Assembly: GCF_022569295.1 (NCBI RefSeq)
Contig: NZ_JAKFIA010000001.1
Location: 1,937,001-2,001,000, forward strand
Length of the DNA: 64,000 nucleotides
Source: Pedomonas mirosovicensis
GTDB lineage: Bacteria > Pseudomonadota > Alphaproteobacteria > Sphingomonadales > Sphingomonadaceae
Direction of reading: 5' to 3'
Shown here: positions 1 through 9,900 of the stretch, in pieces
How the letters are laid out: each line of letters begins with the position of its first letter
Numbering within the stretch: the stretch's first letter is position 1
The notes under the pieces: generated by a model
What the model was told of the DNA's origin: nothing
What the model saw: only the letters and a program-made list of their open reading frames with translations
Databases searched by the model: none
Made by a program: the position numbers and the translations under genes

Positions 1-1105
1 CGTATTCGATGGGCGTGCCGGAGAGTTTGATCGGGTTGGCAGCGGTTCGCACCGTGCCGGAGAGCGGGTGGTCCAGCGCCACCGTCAGGCCGCGTGCCTT
101 GGCCTGCTCGCTTTCGAACGCCTCGGCGACGGACGCGACCCTGCCGCACGGAATGCCCGCCGCATCCAGCGCCGCCAGCCAGTGGCCCGCGTCCTCCCGT
201 TTCAATTCAGCCTCGATCAGCGCCACCAGTTCCGCCCTGTGCGCGACGCGGGCCCGGTTGGTGGCATAGCGTTCATCCTGCGCCCATTCAGGCTTGCCCA
301 GAATGCGCGCGAAGCGGCGGAACTGCTCATCATTGCCCACGGCGACAATGATGCGACCATCCTTTGTGGGAAGATCTTGATAGGGCACGATGTTGGGGTG
401 GGCATTGCCCATGAGGCCCGGCACCACGCCGCCCACCAGATAGTTGGTCGCCTGGTTGGCCAGCCAGCCCAGTTGCACATCGAACAGCGCCATGTCGATG
501 TGCTGCCCCTCGCCCGTGCGGTGGCGGGCCTGAAGCGCGGCGAGAATGGCGACGACGGAATAAAGCCCGGTCGTCAGGTCCGTCACCGCCACGCCCACCT
601 TGGTCGGGCCGCTCTCGGGCGTGCCGGTAATGCTCATCAGGCCTGCCATGCCCTGGATGAGAAAATCATAGCCCGGCCGGTTGGCGTTCGGCCCGTTCTG
701 GCCGAACCCGGTGATGGAACAATAGATGAGGCGCGGGTTGATTTTCCGCAACGTCTCGTAATCCAGCCCGTATTTTGCCAGCCCGCCTGTCTTGAAATTC
801 TCCAGAAGCACGTCGCTCTCTGCGGCGAGCTTGCGGATAATCTCCTGCCCTTTGGGGTGCGTAATATCCAGCGCCAGCGAGCGCTTGCCCCGGTTGGCGC
901 AGAGATAATAGGCGCTCTCGCGCGTCGGGTTGCCCTCCTGGTCCTTCAGGAACGGCGGGCCCCAGCCGCGCGTGTCGTCCCCCGCTTTGGGGCGCTCCAC
1001 CTTGATGACATCCGCGCCGAGATCGGCGAGGATCTGCCCCGCCCACGGCCCTGCCAGCACGCGCGACAGATCCAGCACCCTAATTCCCGCCAACGCACCC
1101 GCCAC
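1..1105 (-). CDS. CaiB/BaiF family CoA transferase (3' end beyond window)
   Basis: Class III CoA transferase, expected to move CoA between carboxylic acids. The visible 368 codons begin at a GTG (complement of 1103-1105) behind a good ribosome site, AAGGGGG. The N-terminus reads GIRVLDLSRVLAGPWAGQ, the usual start of the family, and the catalytic Asp is most likely Asp176 in AVTDLTTG. The conserved GEGQHIDMALFD follows at about 199-210. The gene runs off the left edge, so the C-terminus is missing. It lies 28 bases downstream of the crotonase gene on the same strand, so the two are probably cotranscribed and act on the same acyl-CoA; the substrate cannot be read from sequence. Confidence 0.9.
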   Translation of the reverse strand, partial: MAGALAGIRVLDLSRVLAGPWAGQILADLGADVIKVERPKAGDDTRGWGPPFLKDQEGNPTRESAYYLCANRGKRSLALDITHPKGQEIIRKLAAESDVLLENFKTGGLAKYGLDYETLRKINPRLIYCSITGFGQNGPNANRPGYDFLIQGMAGLMSITGTPESGPTKVGVAVTDLTTGLYSVVAILAALQARHRTGEGQHIDMALFDVQLGWLANQATNYLVGGVVPGLMGNAHPNIVPYQDLPTKDGRIIVAVGNDEQFRRFARILGKPEWAQDERYATNRARVAHRAELVALIEAELKREDAGHWLAALDAAGIPCGRVASVAEAFESEQAKARGLTVALDHPLSGTVRTAANPIKLSGTPIEY

Positions 1106-1133
1106 GGCTTATCCCCCTTGCTCGAAATTGATT

Positions 1134-1913
1134 TCAGCGGACCGGAAAATTCGGCCGCCGTTTTTCGGAAAAGGCCTGCACGCCCTCGCGCAGGTCCGGC
1201 CCGTCGAAGGCATCGAAAAACTGCGCGATCGTTTCCTCATCGTCATCCACCGCGCCGTCCAGAATGCGCTGCACGATTTTCTTGGTGGAGCGGATGGCAT
1301 GCTGCGAGTTGGCCGCGATGCTGTGCGCCAATGCCAGCGCCGCATCCCGCAGTTCTTCCCGTGTCGCCAGCACATCCACCAGCCCCATGTCCCGCGCCTC
1401 CTCGGCACTGAACAGCGCACCGGTGTAGAGAATCCATTTCGCCCGCGCAGGCCCCACCAGATCGACCAGCAGCTTGGTGTCGTGCAGGCTGTAAACCAGC
1501 CCCAGCTTCGCAGGCGTGATGCCCAGCCGCGCCGTCTCTGCCGCCACGCGCAGATCACACGCAATCGCCAGCCCGCAGCCGCCGCCCACGCACACCCCGT
1601 CGATCGCCGCGATGGTGGGCTTCGTCAGCCGCGCCAGCGTCGTCTGCGTCTCGCGGATCGCCGCCTGGTTGCGCCGCCGCCATTCGACATCGGACGCCTT
1701 GGCGGCAAACTCCTCGATGTCCGCCCCCGCGCAAAACGCCTCTGGCGACGAGGAGGCAAGAATGAGCACCTTGGCGCGCGGGTCGGCCTCCACCTGCCGC
1801 AGCAGGCCGGGCATGGCCTCCCACATCTCATGGTTCAGGGCATTCTTCTTCTCGGGCCGATTCAACACCAGCCACGCCACATCGCCCTCGATGCTCAGGT
1901 CCATCACGCTCAT
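1134..1913 (-). CDS. Crotonase-fold (enoyl-CoA hydratase/isomerase family) protein without the hydratase glutamates
   Basis: About 259 residues, one crotonase domain with the oxyanion-hole segments FCAGADI and GVCVGGGCGLA. The two glutamates used by classical enoyl-CoA hydratases are absent: GGGCGLA has Gly where GGGCELA is usual, and ITPAKLGLVYSL has no Glu at the second site. The TP-x-x-LG-x-x-Y pattern instead recalls methylmalonyl-CoA decarboxylase (YgfG/ScpB), so a decarboxylase or another crotonase reaction is more likely than hydration; this is inferred from motifs only. The ATG at 1911-1913 is preferred; an in-frame ATG 11 codons upstream (1946) has no ribosome site. It precedes the CoA transferase on the same strand. 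Confidence 0.85.
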   Translation of the reverse strand: MSVMDLSIEGDVAWLVLNRPEKKNALNHEMWEAMPGLLRQVEADPRAKVLILASSSPEAFCAGADIEEFAAKASDVEWRRRNQAAIRETQTTLARLTKPTIAAIDGVCVGGGCGLAIACDLRVAAETARLGITPAKLGLVYSLHDTKLLVDLVGPARAKWILYTGALFSAEEARDMGLVDVLATREELRDAALALAHSIAANSQHAIRSTKKIVQRILDGAVDDDEETIAQFFDAFDGPDLREGVQAFSEKRRPNFPVR

Positions 1914-1970
1914 GGCCGCCCCGTCCGGTTCCGCTGTCCCCGGCATAGCCGGTTTTGGTTTGTTTTTGCA

Positions 1971-2140
1971 GATTTTTGCAGGAGGGGCTTACCCCTCCTG
2001 CACCTCCCGTTCGTTTGTTCGGGCACATCCTTCATCAAGGCCACGGCCCAATGAATCCATAAGAAAAGGGCCGCACCCGTCACCACGCGCACGGCCCTTT
2101 GAAAGGAATTGGGGGTCGCGAGGGGGAACGCGTTCCCCTG
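1971..2140. repeat. Mosaic hairpin repeat, copy 1
   Basis: Three dyads in one gap between two minus-strand genes: a perfect 10-bp stem with a four-base loop (1978-1987 with 1992-2001), AAAGGGCCG paired with CGGCCCTTT (2065-2073 with 2092-2100), and a 16-bp perfect palindrome (2123-2138). The first hairpin and its flanks are identical over more than 35 bases to the copy near 30600. Same family as the copies near 12.7, 15.2, 17.8, 23.8, 30.6, 36.9, 51.7 and 58.8 kb. It may also end transcription of the oxidoreductase gene. Confidence 0.8.
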
Positions 2141-2153
2141 CGTCAAACCACCC

Positions 2154-5100
2154 TTAAGCAGCCGCCTTTGCTGGAGCCTTTTCCCAGGCTTCCCACAGCT
2201 CGGCCTCGCGCTTGCGGGCAACCGGCAGGCTCGCCGCCTTCACCGGGCCGAAGCCGCGGATCTGGTCCGGCACGGAAGCGATGGCGACAGCCAGCTCCAG
2301 CCGCTCGGCCGTGAGGCCCGCCAGCAGCTTGTCGACGGTGGCGAAGTAGTCCTCCACCAGCTGGCGTTCAGTCTTACGCTCCTCGGTGTAGCCGAAGATG
2401 TCGAGCGCGGTGCCGCGCAGGCCCTTCAGCTTGGCCAGCAGCTTGAACGCGCTGAACATCCAGCCGCCGAACTCCATTTTCTTCGGGCGGCCGGTTGCCG
2501 GATCGTGCTTTGCCAGCAGCGGCGGCGAGAGGTGGAGCTTCAACGCCTTGTGGCTGCCGAACTGGGCCTTGAGGGCCTGCTCGAACCGGCCGTCGGTATA
2601 GAGGCGCGCAACCTCATACTCGTCCTTGTAGGCCATCAGCTTGTAGGCGTTGCGGGCGACAGCCAGCGCCAGCTTTTCCGAGCCCGGTGCAATCCGGCTT
2701 TCGGCCGCCGCCACCTTCTCGACCAAGCTGCGGTAGCGCTCGGCATAGGCGGCGTTCTGGTAGGCGGTCAGGTCCGCAACCCGCTTGGCGACCACTTCGG
2801 CCAGCGTCTTGGCGACCGGCTCGGCGACGGGGCCGCGCGCGGCCTCGATGAGCGCCGATACCCGCGCCGGGTCGTGCGCCAGCAACCGGCCGAGCGCAAA
2901 CGCCCGCTGGTTGAAGCTGACCGCGACGCCGTTGAGCTTGATGGCCGCATCGATGCTGTCCAGCGCCAGCGGCACCCGGCCCTTCTGCCAGGCATAGCCC
3001 AGCATCATCATGTTGGTGGCGATGGCATCGCCCATGACGGCGGTTGCGATCTTCTCTGCCGCCACGAAATCGGTGGCGTCCGGCTTCGTGGCGTTGCGGA
3101 TGGAGCGCTCCACCTGCCCGTGCTTGAAGTCGAAGTCCCGGTTCCGCACGAAGTCGGCGATCGGCTGGATGGCGCTGTTCACCACCGCCGTGGTGCGGTC
3201 CGTGCTCACAAGGTCCTGGATGACCGCGCTGGAGGCCACCACCGCGTCGCAGGCCAAGAGTAGGTCGGTGCCGCCGGTGATGATGCGCGGGCTGAGCAGA
3301 TGCTCGTTGCTCGCGCCCAGCCGCACCTGGGCATAGACCGCGCCGCCCTTCTGGGCGAGGCCCGCCATGTCGGCCGTGGTCGAGGCCTTGCCCTCGAGGT
3401 GCGCCGCCATGCCGAGAATGGCCGAGATGGTGAGCACGCCCGTGCCGCCGATGCCGGTGACGACCACATTATAGTCTTCCGACAGAACGCCGACGTTCGG
3501 CATGGGCACGCCGCTGGCGAAGTCCGTCTCCTTCGGCAGCGATGGCGTTGCGATCTTCGCGCCCTCCACCGTCACGAACGAGGGGCAGAAGCCCTTCACG
3601 CAGGAGAAGTCCTTGTTGCAGCTGGACTGGTTGATGGTCCGCTTGCGGCCGAACTCGGTCTCCAGCGGCTCCACCGACACGCAGTTGGACTGCACCGAGC
3701 AGTCGCCGCAGCCCTCGCACACGGCGGCGTTGATGATGACCCGCTTGTCCGGGTCGGGGAACTGGCCCTTCTTCCGGCGGCGCCGCTTCTCGGCGGCGCA
3801 GGTCTGATCGTAGACGATGACCGTGCAGCCCGGAATTTCGCGGAATTCCTTCTGGATGCGGTCCAGCTCCGAGCGGGGCAGCAGATCAACGCCCTCAGGG
3901 AACTTGATGCTGTCGTACCGGCTCATGTCCTCGGTGAGAACGACGATTCTTTTCACGTTCTCGCCGATGAGCTGCTGGATCAGCTCAGGAATGGTCAGCT
4001 CGCCGTCCACATGCTGGCCGCCGGTCATGGCCACCGCATCGTTGTAGAGCAGCTTGTAGGTGATGTTCACCCCCGCCGCCACCGACTGGCGGATGGCGAG
4101 AATGCCCGAATGGAAGTAGGTGCCATCACCCAGGTTGCAGAAGACGTGCTTTTCGTTGGTGAACGGGGCTTCGCCCATCCACGTCACGCCCTCGCCGCCC
4201 ATGTGGGTGAAGGTATCGGTGTTCCGGTCCATCCACAGCGACATGATGTGGCAGCCGATGCCGGCGAACGCCCGGCTGCCCTCCGGCACCTTGGTCGAGG
4301 TGTTGTGCGGGCAGCCCGAGCAGAAGTAGGGCTTGCGGGCGATCGGCGCGGCATAGCCCTTCTTGGCGGCCGCGCGGGCGGCAAAGACTTCCAGCTTCGC
4401 CTTGATCCGGTCGGTCGTGTGGAAGCGGGCGATGCGCGAGGCGATCACGTGGGCGATCTCACCCAGGCTCAGCTCGTTGTCCGGGTGGAGCAGCCACTGG
4501 CCGTTCTCGTCGTACTTGCCGACGACGCGCGGGCGCACCTTTTCGTCCCAGTTGTAGAGCTGCCACTTGATCTGGTGTTCGAGGAACTCGCGCTTCTCCT
4601 CGATGACGAGCACCTCTTCCAGCCCTTCGCAGAACTGGCGCATGCCATCCGGCTCCAGCGGCCAGGGCATGCCGACCTTGTAGAGGCGAATGCCGATATC
4701 GGCGGCCACCGCTTCGTCGATGCCCAGCTCTTCGAGCGCCTGGAGCGTATCCGCATAGGCCTTGCCGGCCGAGACGATGCCGAGCCGGGGCTTCGGGCTG
4801 TCCCAGATCACCTTGTCGATCTTGTTGGCCTTGGCGAAGGCCTGGGCCGCGAAGCCCTTGTAGAGCTGGAGGCGCGAGTCCTCCTCGCGCCAGATGTCGC
4901 CCAAGCGGATGTGCAGGCCGCCTTCGGGCATCTCGAACTCTGGAATGACGATCTCGCGCCATTCGTTCTCCAGATCGACCGTGGCGGCGGTTTCCACCGT
5001 GTCCGCCGTCGCCTTGAAGCCGACCCAGCAGCCCGAGAAGCGGGACATGGCGAGCCCAAGCAGGCCATATTCCACATACTCGTGCACGCTTGCCGGATAC

Positions 5101-5618
5101 AGGAACGGCATGAACGCCGCCTGGAAGTTGTGGTCCGACTGGTGTGGCAGCGTCGAGGACTTGGCGCCGTGGTCATCGCCCACGATCGCCAGCACGCCGC
5201 CATGGGGCGAGGTGCCGGCCGCGTTGGCGTGCTTCAGCACGTCCATTGAGCGGTCGAGACCCGGCCCCTTGCCGTACCAGATGCCGAACACGCCATCGAC
5301 CTTGGCGCCAGGCCTGAGGCCGACCTGCTGGCTGCCCCAGACGGCCGTGGCCGCCAGGTCCTCGTTGATGCCGGACTTGAACACGATGTTGCGCTCGTCC
5401 AGCAGCTTCTTGGCGCGCCAGAGTTCCTGGTCATAGTTGCCAAGCGGCGATCCCCGGTAGCCGGAGATAAAACCGCCCGTGTTCAGGCCCGCCGCCTTGT
5501 CGCGGGCAGCCTGAACCATTGGCAGGCGCACGAGGGCCTGCAATCCGCTGATAAAAACTCGGCCACGCTCCTTGATGTATTTGTCGTCAAGCGTGACGCG
5601 AGGATCCAAGAGGGCCAT
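2154..5618 (-). CDS. Indolepyruvate ferredoxin oxidoreductase family protein, fused subunits
   Basis: 1154 residues; a single-chain 2-oxoacid:ferredoxin oxidoreductase that oxidatively decarboxylates aryl- or branched pyruvates to acyl-CoA. The N-terminal part is the pyrimidine-binding domain. A CSGCPHNTS cysteine segment comes before the thiamine-diphosphate motif NLGDGTYFHSG with the downstream LLYNDAVAMTGG. A ferredoxin-like cysteine cluster, CEGCGDCSVQSNC, sits near the middle. The C-terminal gamma-type domain begins about VVVTGIGGTGVLT. Length matches the long fused form found in Proteobacteria. The ATG at 5618 is preceded by a GGGGATGGAGAGTGAGGC stretch. It is divergent from the RND genes. 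The two acyl-CoA genes downstream on the same strand suggest arylacetyl-CoA or branched-chain acid breakdown. Confidence 0.93.
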   Translation of the reverse strand: MALLDPRVTLDDKYIKERGRVFISGLQALVRLPMVQAARDKAAGLNTGGFISGYRGSPLGNYDQELWRAKKLLDERNIVFKSGINEDLAATAVWGSQQVGLRPGAKVDGVFGIWYGKGPGLDRSMDVLKHANAAGTSPHGGVLAIVGDDHGAKSSTLPHQSDHNFQAAFMPFLYPASVHEYVEYGLLGLAMSRFSGCWVGFKATADTVETAATVDLENEWREIVIPEFEMPEGGLHIRLGDIWREEDSRLQLYKGFAAQAFAKANKIDKVIWDSPKPRLGIVSAGKAYADTLQALEELGIDEAVAADIGIRLYKVGMPWPLEPDGMRQFCEGLEEVLVIEEKREFLEHQIKWQLYNWDEKVRPRVVGKYDENGQWLLHPDNELSLGEIAHVIASRIARFHTTDRIKAKLEVFAARAAAKKGYAAPIARKPYFCSGCPHNTSTKVPEGSRAFAGIGCHIMSLWMDRNTDTFTHMGGEGVTWMGEAPFTNEKHVFCNLGDGTYFHSGILAIRQSVAAGVNITYKLLYNDAVAMTGGQHVDGELTIPELIQQLIGENVKRIVVLTEDMSRYDSIKFPEGVDLLPRSELDRIQKEFREIPGCTVIVYDQTCAAEKRRRRKKGQFPDPDKRVIINAAVCEGCGDCSVQSNCVSVEPLETEFGRKRTINQSSCNKDFSCVKGFCPSFVTVEGAKIATPSLPKETDFASGVPMPNVGVLSEDYNVVVTGIGGTGVLTISAILGMAAHLEGKASTTADMAGLAQKGGAVYAQVRLGASNEHLLSPRIITGGTDLLLACDAVVASSAVIQDLVSTDRTTAVVNSAIQPIADFVRNRDFDFKHGQVERSIRNATKPDATDFVAAEKIATAVMGDAIATNMMMLGYAWQKGRVPLALDSIDAAIKLNGVAVSFNQRAFALGRLLAHDPARVSALIEAARGPVAEPVAKTLAEVVAKRVADLTAYQNAAYAERYRSLVEKVAAAESRIAPGSEKLALAVARNAYKLMAYKDEYEVARLYTDGRFEQALKAQFGSHKALKLHLSPPLLAKHDPATGRPKKMEFGGWMFSAFKLLAKLKGLRGTALDIFGYTEERKTERQLVEDYFATVDKLLAGLTAERLELAVAIASVPDQIRGFGPVKAASLPVARKREAELWEAWEKAPAKAAA

Positions 5619-5643
5619 GCCTCACTCTCCATCCCCAAATTCT

Positions 5644-5658
5644 GTCAGCTATACTGAC
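5644..5658. promoter_or_regulatory. Inverted repeat GTCAG-N5-CTGAC upstream of the oxidoreductase gene
   Basis: A 15-base dyad, 26 bases before the ATG of the minus-strand oxidoreductase gene and in the divergent gap with the RND genes. Position and symmetry suit a repressor or activator site. No regulator gene lies next to it, so the binding protein is unknown. Confidence 0.35.
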
Positions 5659-5770
5659 CTACTTTGAAATAAATGGAAAGGGGGTCATCTCGCACTGCAG
5701 CATAAATCGGAGGAAAGACGTTAAGAAAAAAGTGCGAAGGATTTGACCTCTGCCGTCGTAACCGAAATTG

Positions 5771-5776
5771 TATAAT
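5771..5776 (+). promoter_or_regulatory. Probable -10 element for the RND operon
   Basis: A perfect TATAAT in an otherwise GC-rich context, 53 bases upstream of the adaptor ATG at 5830. No consensus -35 lies at 17 bases (TTGACC is 22 bases upstream), so an activator or a poor -35 is likely. Just downstream the nonamer GGTTTCCCT occurs twice in tandem (about 5792-5810). Confidence 0.45.
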
Positions 5777-5829
5777 ATCTTTGGGACGGTGGGTTTCCCT
5801 TGGTTTCCCTTTCTGACGGATCGAGTTCT

Positions 5830-6924
5830 ATGTGGCGCCGAGCGATAGCTGTTTTTTCACTAGCCCTTATGACCTCCGCCTGCGGCGGCGAGAGCGGAGC
5901 GCCATCAGAAAAGGGCAGTGCGCGGCGCGCCGAGCAGCCTGCGACCGTGATCGCCAAGCCGGCGACCATGCGCCGCTTTGTTGATGCCATCGAGGCGGTC
6001 GGCACCGCCAATGCGCGCGAATCGGTCGTCATCTCGGCCAACGTCACCGAGCGGGTAAAGGCCCTGCACTTCCACGACGGGCAGGCGGTGAAGAAGGGCC
6101 AGATACTGGCCGAGCTGTCCCTGTCGGAGGAAACCGCCGATCTGGCCGAGGCCCAGGCCCGCCTCAAGGAAGCCCAGCTGCAGCTTGAGCGCGTCCAGCA
6201 GCTGGCCGAGCGCGGCTATGCCACCCGCGCCAACCTCGACCAGCGTATCGCCGAGCGCGATGCCGCCGAAGCCACCATGCAGAGCATCCAGGCCCGTATC
6301 GATGATCGCATCATCCGCGCGCCCTTCTCCGGCATCGCCGGCCTGCGGAACGTGTCGCCAGGCATCATCGTGACCGCCGGCACACCGCTGGTGGAGATCA
6401 GCGACATCTCGACCATCAAGCTCGATTTCACCATTCCCGAGGCCTACCTCAGCCAGGTGGACGTGGGCCAGCAGGTGCAGGCCCGCGTTTCGGCCTTTAA
6501 CAACCAGCTGTTCACTGGCCGGATCACCGCCATCGACCCGCAGGTCGACCCCGTGACCCGCTCGGCCAGCGTGCGGGCTCTCATCGACAACCCGGATCTG
6601 AAGCTGAAGCCCGGCATGCTGATGACTGTCGGCATCATCCGCGAGCAGCGCGACGCCCTGGCCGTGCCGGAGCTGGCCGTCGTCGGCGAGGGCCGCGAGA
6701 AGTATGTCTATACCGTCAACGAGGACGGCCGCACCGTCTCGCGCACCCGCGTCCTGACCGGCGAGCGCCAGCCGGGCTATGTGGAGGTCACCGCCGGTCT
6801 CCAGCCGGGCGATCTGGTGGTGTCCGAGGGCGTGGTGAAGCTGCGCGACGGGTCTCCCATCAAGCTCCTCAAGTCGGCGAGCAACGAGCCCAAGACCGCC
6901 GAACGCGAGACCTCCAGGAGCTAA
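5830..6924 (+). CDS. RND efflux periplasmic adaptor (membrane fusion protein), probable lipoprotein
   Basis: About 364 residues from the ATG at 5830; an in-frame TTG at 5800 is less likely. A hydrophobic leader ends in LMTSAC, giving a candidate lipidated Cys18. Then come the HlyD-type hairpin (AELSLSEETADLAEAQARL onward), the lipoyl half-motif VKALHFHDGQAVKKGQ, and beta-barrel and membrane-proximal domains (PGMLMTVGI, VPELAVVGEG). It links the inner-membrane pump to an outer-membrane channel. The pump gene starts 3 bases after its stop, so they form an operon. No TolC-type channel or TetR regulator lies nearby; a shared channel is probably encoded elsewhere. Confidence 0.92.
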   Translation: MWRRAIAVFSLALMTSACGGESGAPSEKGSARRAEQPATVIAKPATMRRFVDAIEAVGTANARESVVISANVTERVKALHFHDGQAVKKGQILAELSLSEETADLAEAQARLKEAQLQLERVQQLAERGYATRANLDQRIAERDAAEATMQSIQARIDDRIIRAPFSGIAGLRNVSPGIIVTAGTPLVEISDISTIKLDFTIPEAYLSQVDVGQQVQARVSAFNNQLFTGRITAIDPQVDPVTRSASVRALIDNPDLKLKPGMLMTVGIIREQRDALAVPELAVVGEGREKYVYTVNEDGRTVSRTRVLTGERQPGYVEVTAGLQPGDLVVSEGVVKLRDGSPIKLLKSASNEPKTAERETSRS

Positions 6925-6927
6925 CGG

Positions 6928-9900
6928 ATGCGTTTTTCCGACATTGCTGTCCGCCGCCCTGTGTTCGCGGCGGTGCTGAGCCTGCTGATTATCGCGTTCG
7001 GCATCATTTCGTTCACGCGGCTGCCGCTGCGCGAATATCCCAACATCGACATTCCCGTCGTCTCGGTGGACACGAACTACACCGGCGCGGCGGCGGAGGT
7101 CATCGAGAGCCGCATCACCCAGCTGATCGAGGGGCAGATCTCCGGCGTCGAGGGCGTGAAGTCGATCAGTTCCGCCAGCCGGGACGGCCGCTCCGACATC
7201 ACCATCGAGTTCGACATCTCGCGAAACATCGACGACGCCGCCAACGACGTGCGCGACCGCGTCTCCCGCGTTCTCGACAACCTGCCGGAGGAGGCTGATC
7301 CACCCGAGGTCAACAAGGTGGACACGGACGCCCAGCCCATCATCTTCCTCAGCCTGACCAGCAACAAGCACAGCCTCCTTGAGCTGGCGGACTACGCCGA
7401 GCGCTATCTGGTGGATCGCTTCAGCGCCACCAACGGCGTTGCGCGCGTGCAGGTCTACGGCAGCAGCCGCCCGGCCTTGCGGATCTGGCTCAACCGGGAA
7501 CGCCTGGCCGCCTATCAGCTGACCACGGCGGACGTCGAGAGGGCGCTTCGCACGCAGAACGTCGAGCTGCCGGCCGGCCGCATCGAGTCGACCGAGCAGA
7601 ACCTCACCCTTCGTATCAACCGGCCCTACGTGACGCCGGAGGACTTCACCAAGCTCATCATCGGGCGCGGCGCCAACGGCTATCTGGTCCGCATGGGCGA
7701 CATCGCCCAGGTCGAGCTGGGGCAGGAAAACCCCTACACCTTCTACCACAACAGCGGAAAACCGGCCGTTGGCCTTGCCATCGTGCGGCAGTCCAACGCC
7801 AACACGGTGGAAGTGGCCGAGGCCATTCGCAACCTGGTGCCGGAAGTCGCCCGCACCCTGCCGGACGGCATGTCGCTGTTCGTCAACTACGACACGTCGG
7901 TCTTCATCAGCGAGTCCATCAGCAAGGTCTATCACACCCTCGGCGAGGCCGCCGTTCTCGTGGTGGTGGTGATCTTCCTGTTCCTGGGGTCGATGCGCGC
8001 CACCCTGATGCCGGCCGTGGCCGTGCCCATCAGCCTCACCGGCGCGTTCATCCTCCTGGCCGCGCTGGGCTATTCGCTCAACCTGCTCACCCTGCTCGCG
8101 CTGGTGCTGGCGATCGGCCTTGTGGTCGATGACGCCATCGTGGTGCTGGAGAACGTCTATCACCGCATTGAGAAGGGCGAGCCCCCGCTCCTTGCCGCCT
8201 ACAACGGCGCGGGACAAGTCAGCTTCGCCGTCATCGCCTCTACCGTCGTCGTCATGGCGGTGTTCGTGCCGGTGCTGTTCCTGGGCGGCAACGTTGGCCG
8301 CCTGTTCCGCGAGCTGGCGGCGGCCATGATCGGCGCGGTGGGCGTCTCGCTCATCGTCTCGCTGACGCTGACGCCGATGATGTGCTCCAAGATGCTCAAG
8401 GGCAACGTGAAGCCCAACCGCTTCAACCGGAAGGTGGACGAGTATCTCAACCGCCTGGGCGCGGCCTACCGCCGCTCGCTCGACCGGATCCTCGACCGGT
8501 GGGTCCTGATGGGGCTGGCCTGCGTTGCCGTGTTCGGTCTCACCATCTTCGGCCTTATGACGCTCAAGAGCGAGCTGGCGCCGGAAGAGGACACCGGCAT
8601 GGCCCGCGTCACGATCGTCGGCCCGGAAGGCATGGGCTTCGATGCCCTCATCGACTCCACGCTGGAGTTGGAAAAGCGGCTGATGGAGTTTGTTGGCGGC
8701 GACAAGCCGGTCGAGCGCTTCATCGTCCGCGCGCCGAGCCGCTTCGGCTCCAGCGGCGACTTCACCAGCGCCTCGGCCTCGCTCGTTCTCAAGGATTGGG
8801 GCAACCGCGACATCCGCACCCAGGACGTCATCCAGCAGCTGCAGGCGAGGCTGGACGACATGCCCAACGTGCGCGCCTTCGCCAACCAGAACAGCTCTCT
8901 GGGCGGTGGCCGGGGCCGCCCCATCTCGTTCGTCATCAGCGGCTCGTCCTTCGAGGAACTGGCGCGGGCGCGCGACGCGATCATCGCGGCGGCGGCCACC
9001 TACCCCGGCATCCAGGGCCTGGATTCCGACTACAAGGAAACCAAGCCGCAGATGCAGGTGCACATCAACACCACCCGCGCCGCGGACCTGGGCGTGCCGG
9101 TCGCGGACATCGGCGCCACGCTGGAGACCATGATGGGCTCCCGCCGCGTCACCACCTACATCGACCGCGGCGAGGAGTATTACGTGGTCCTCCAGGCCCA
9201 GCGGGAGCACCGCCTCTCGCCATCGGACCTGGAGAACATGTACGTGCGCTCCACCACCACGCAGAAGCTGATCCCGCTCTCCAACCTCGTCAGCCTCGAC
9301 GAGTTCGCGGACGCGGGCACGCTCGGCCGCTACAACCGGCTGCGCGCGATCACGCTCGAGGGCAACGTCGGCCCCGGCTTCTCGCTGGGCGAGGCGCTGT
9401 CGTTCCTGGAGAACGAGGCCCTCAAGCACCCCGAGGTCGTCGCCATCGGCTACAAGGGCGAGTCGCGGGAGTTCAAGGAGGCCGGCTCGGCCCTCATCTT
9501 CGCCCTCATCTTCGCCATCGTCGTCATCTATCTGGTGCTGGCGGCCCAGTTCGAGAGCTTCATCCACCCCATCGTCATCATCCTCACGGTGCCGCTGGCG
9601 GTGGGAGGCGCGGCGCTCGGCCTGCACCTGCTCGGGGCAACGCTGAACATCTTCAGTCAGGTGGGCATCGTCATGCTGGTGGGCCTTGCCACCAAGAACG
9701 GCATTCTGATCGTGGAGTTCGCCAACCAGCTGCGCGACGAAGGCCATTCCATCCGCAACGCCATCCTCAGCGCGTCGGAGCGCCGCCTGCGCCCGATCCT
9801 GATGACCTCCATCGCCACGGTTGCCGGCGCGGTGCCGCTGGTCATCATGGGCGGCGCGGGCGCAGCCTCGCGCCAGTCCATCGGCACGGTGATCGTGTTC

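Noticed and set aside
3300-5249. A long plus-strand frame opposite the oxidoreductase gene
   Set aside because: Antisense shadow; no ribosome site and low-complexity composition.
5905-9747. A 1280-residue open frame antisense to the RND genes
   Set aside because: GC-rich codon structure leaves long antisense frames open; the product is His/Asp-rich with no family motif and lies wholly within the pump and adaptor genes.
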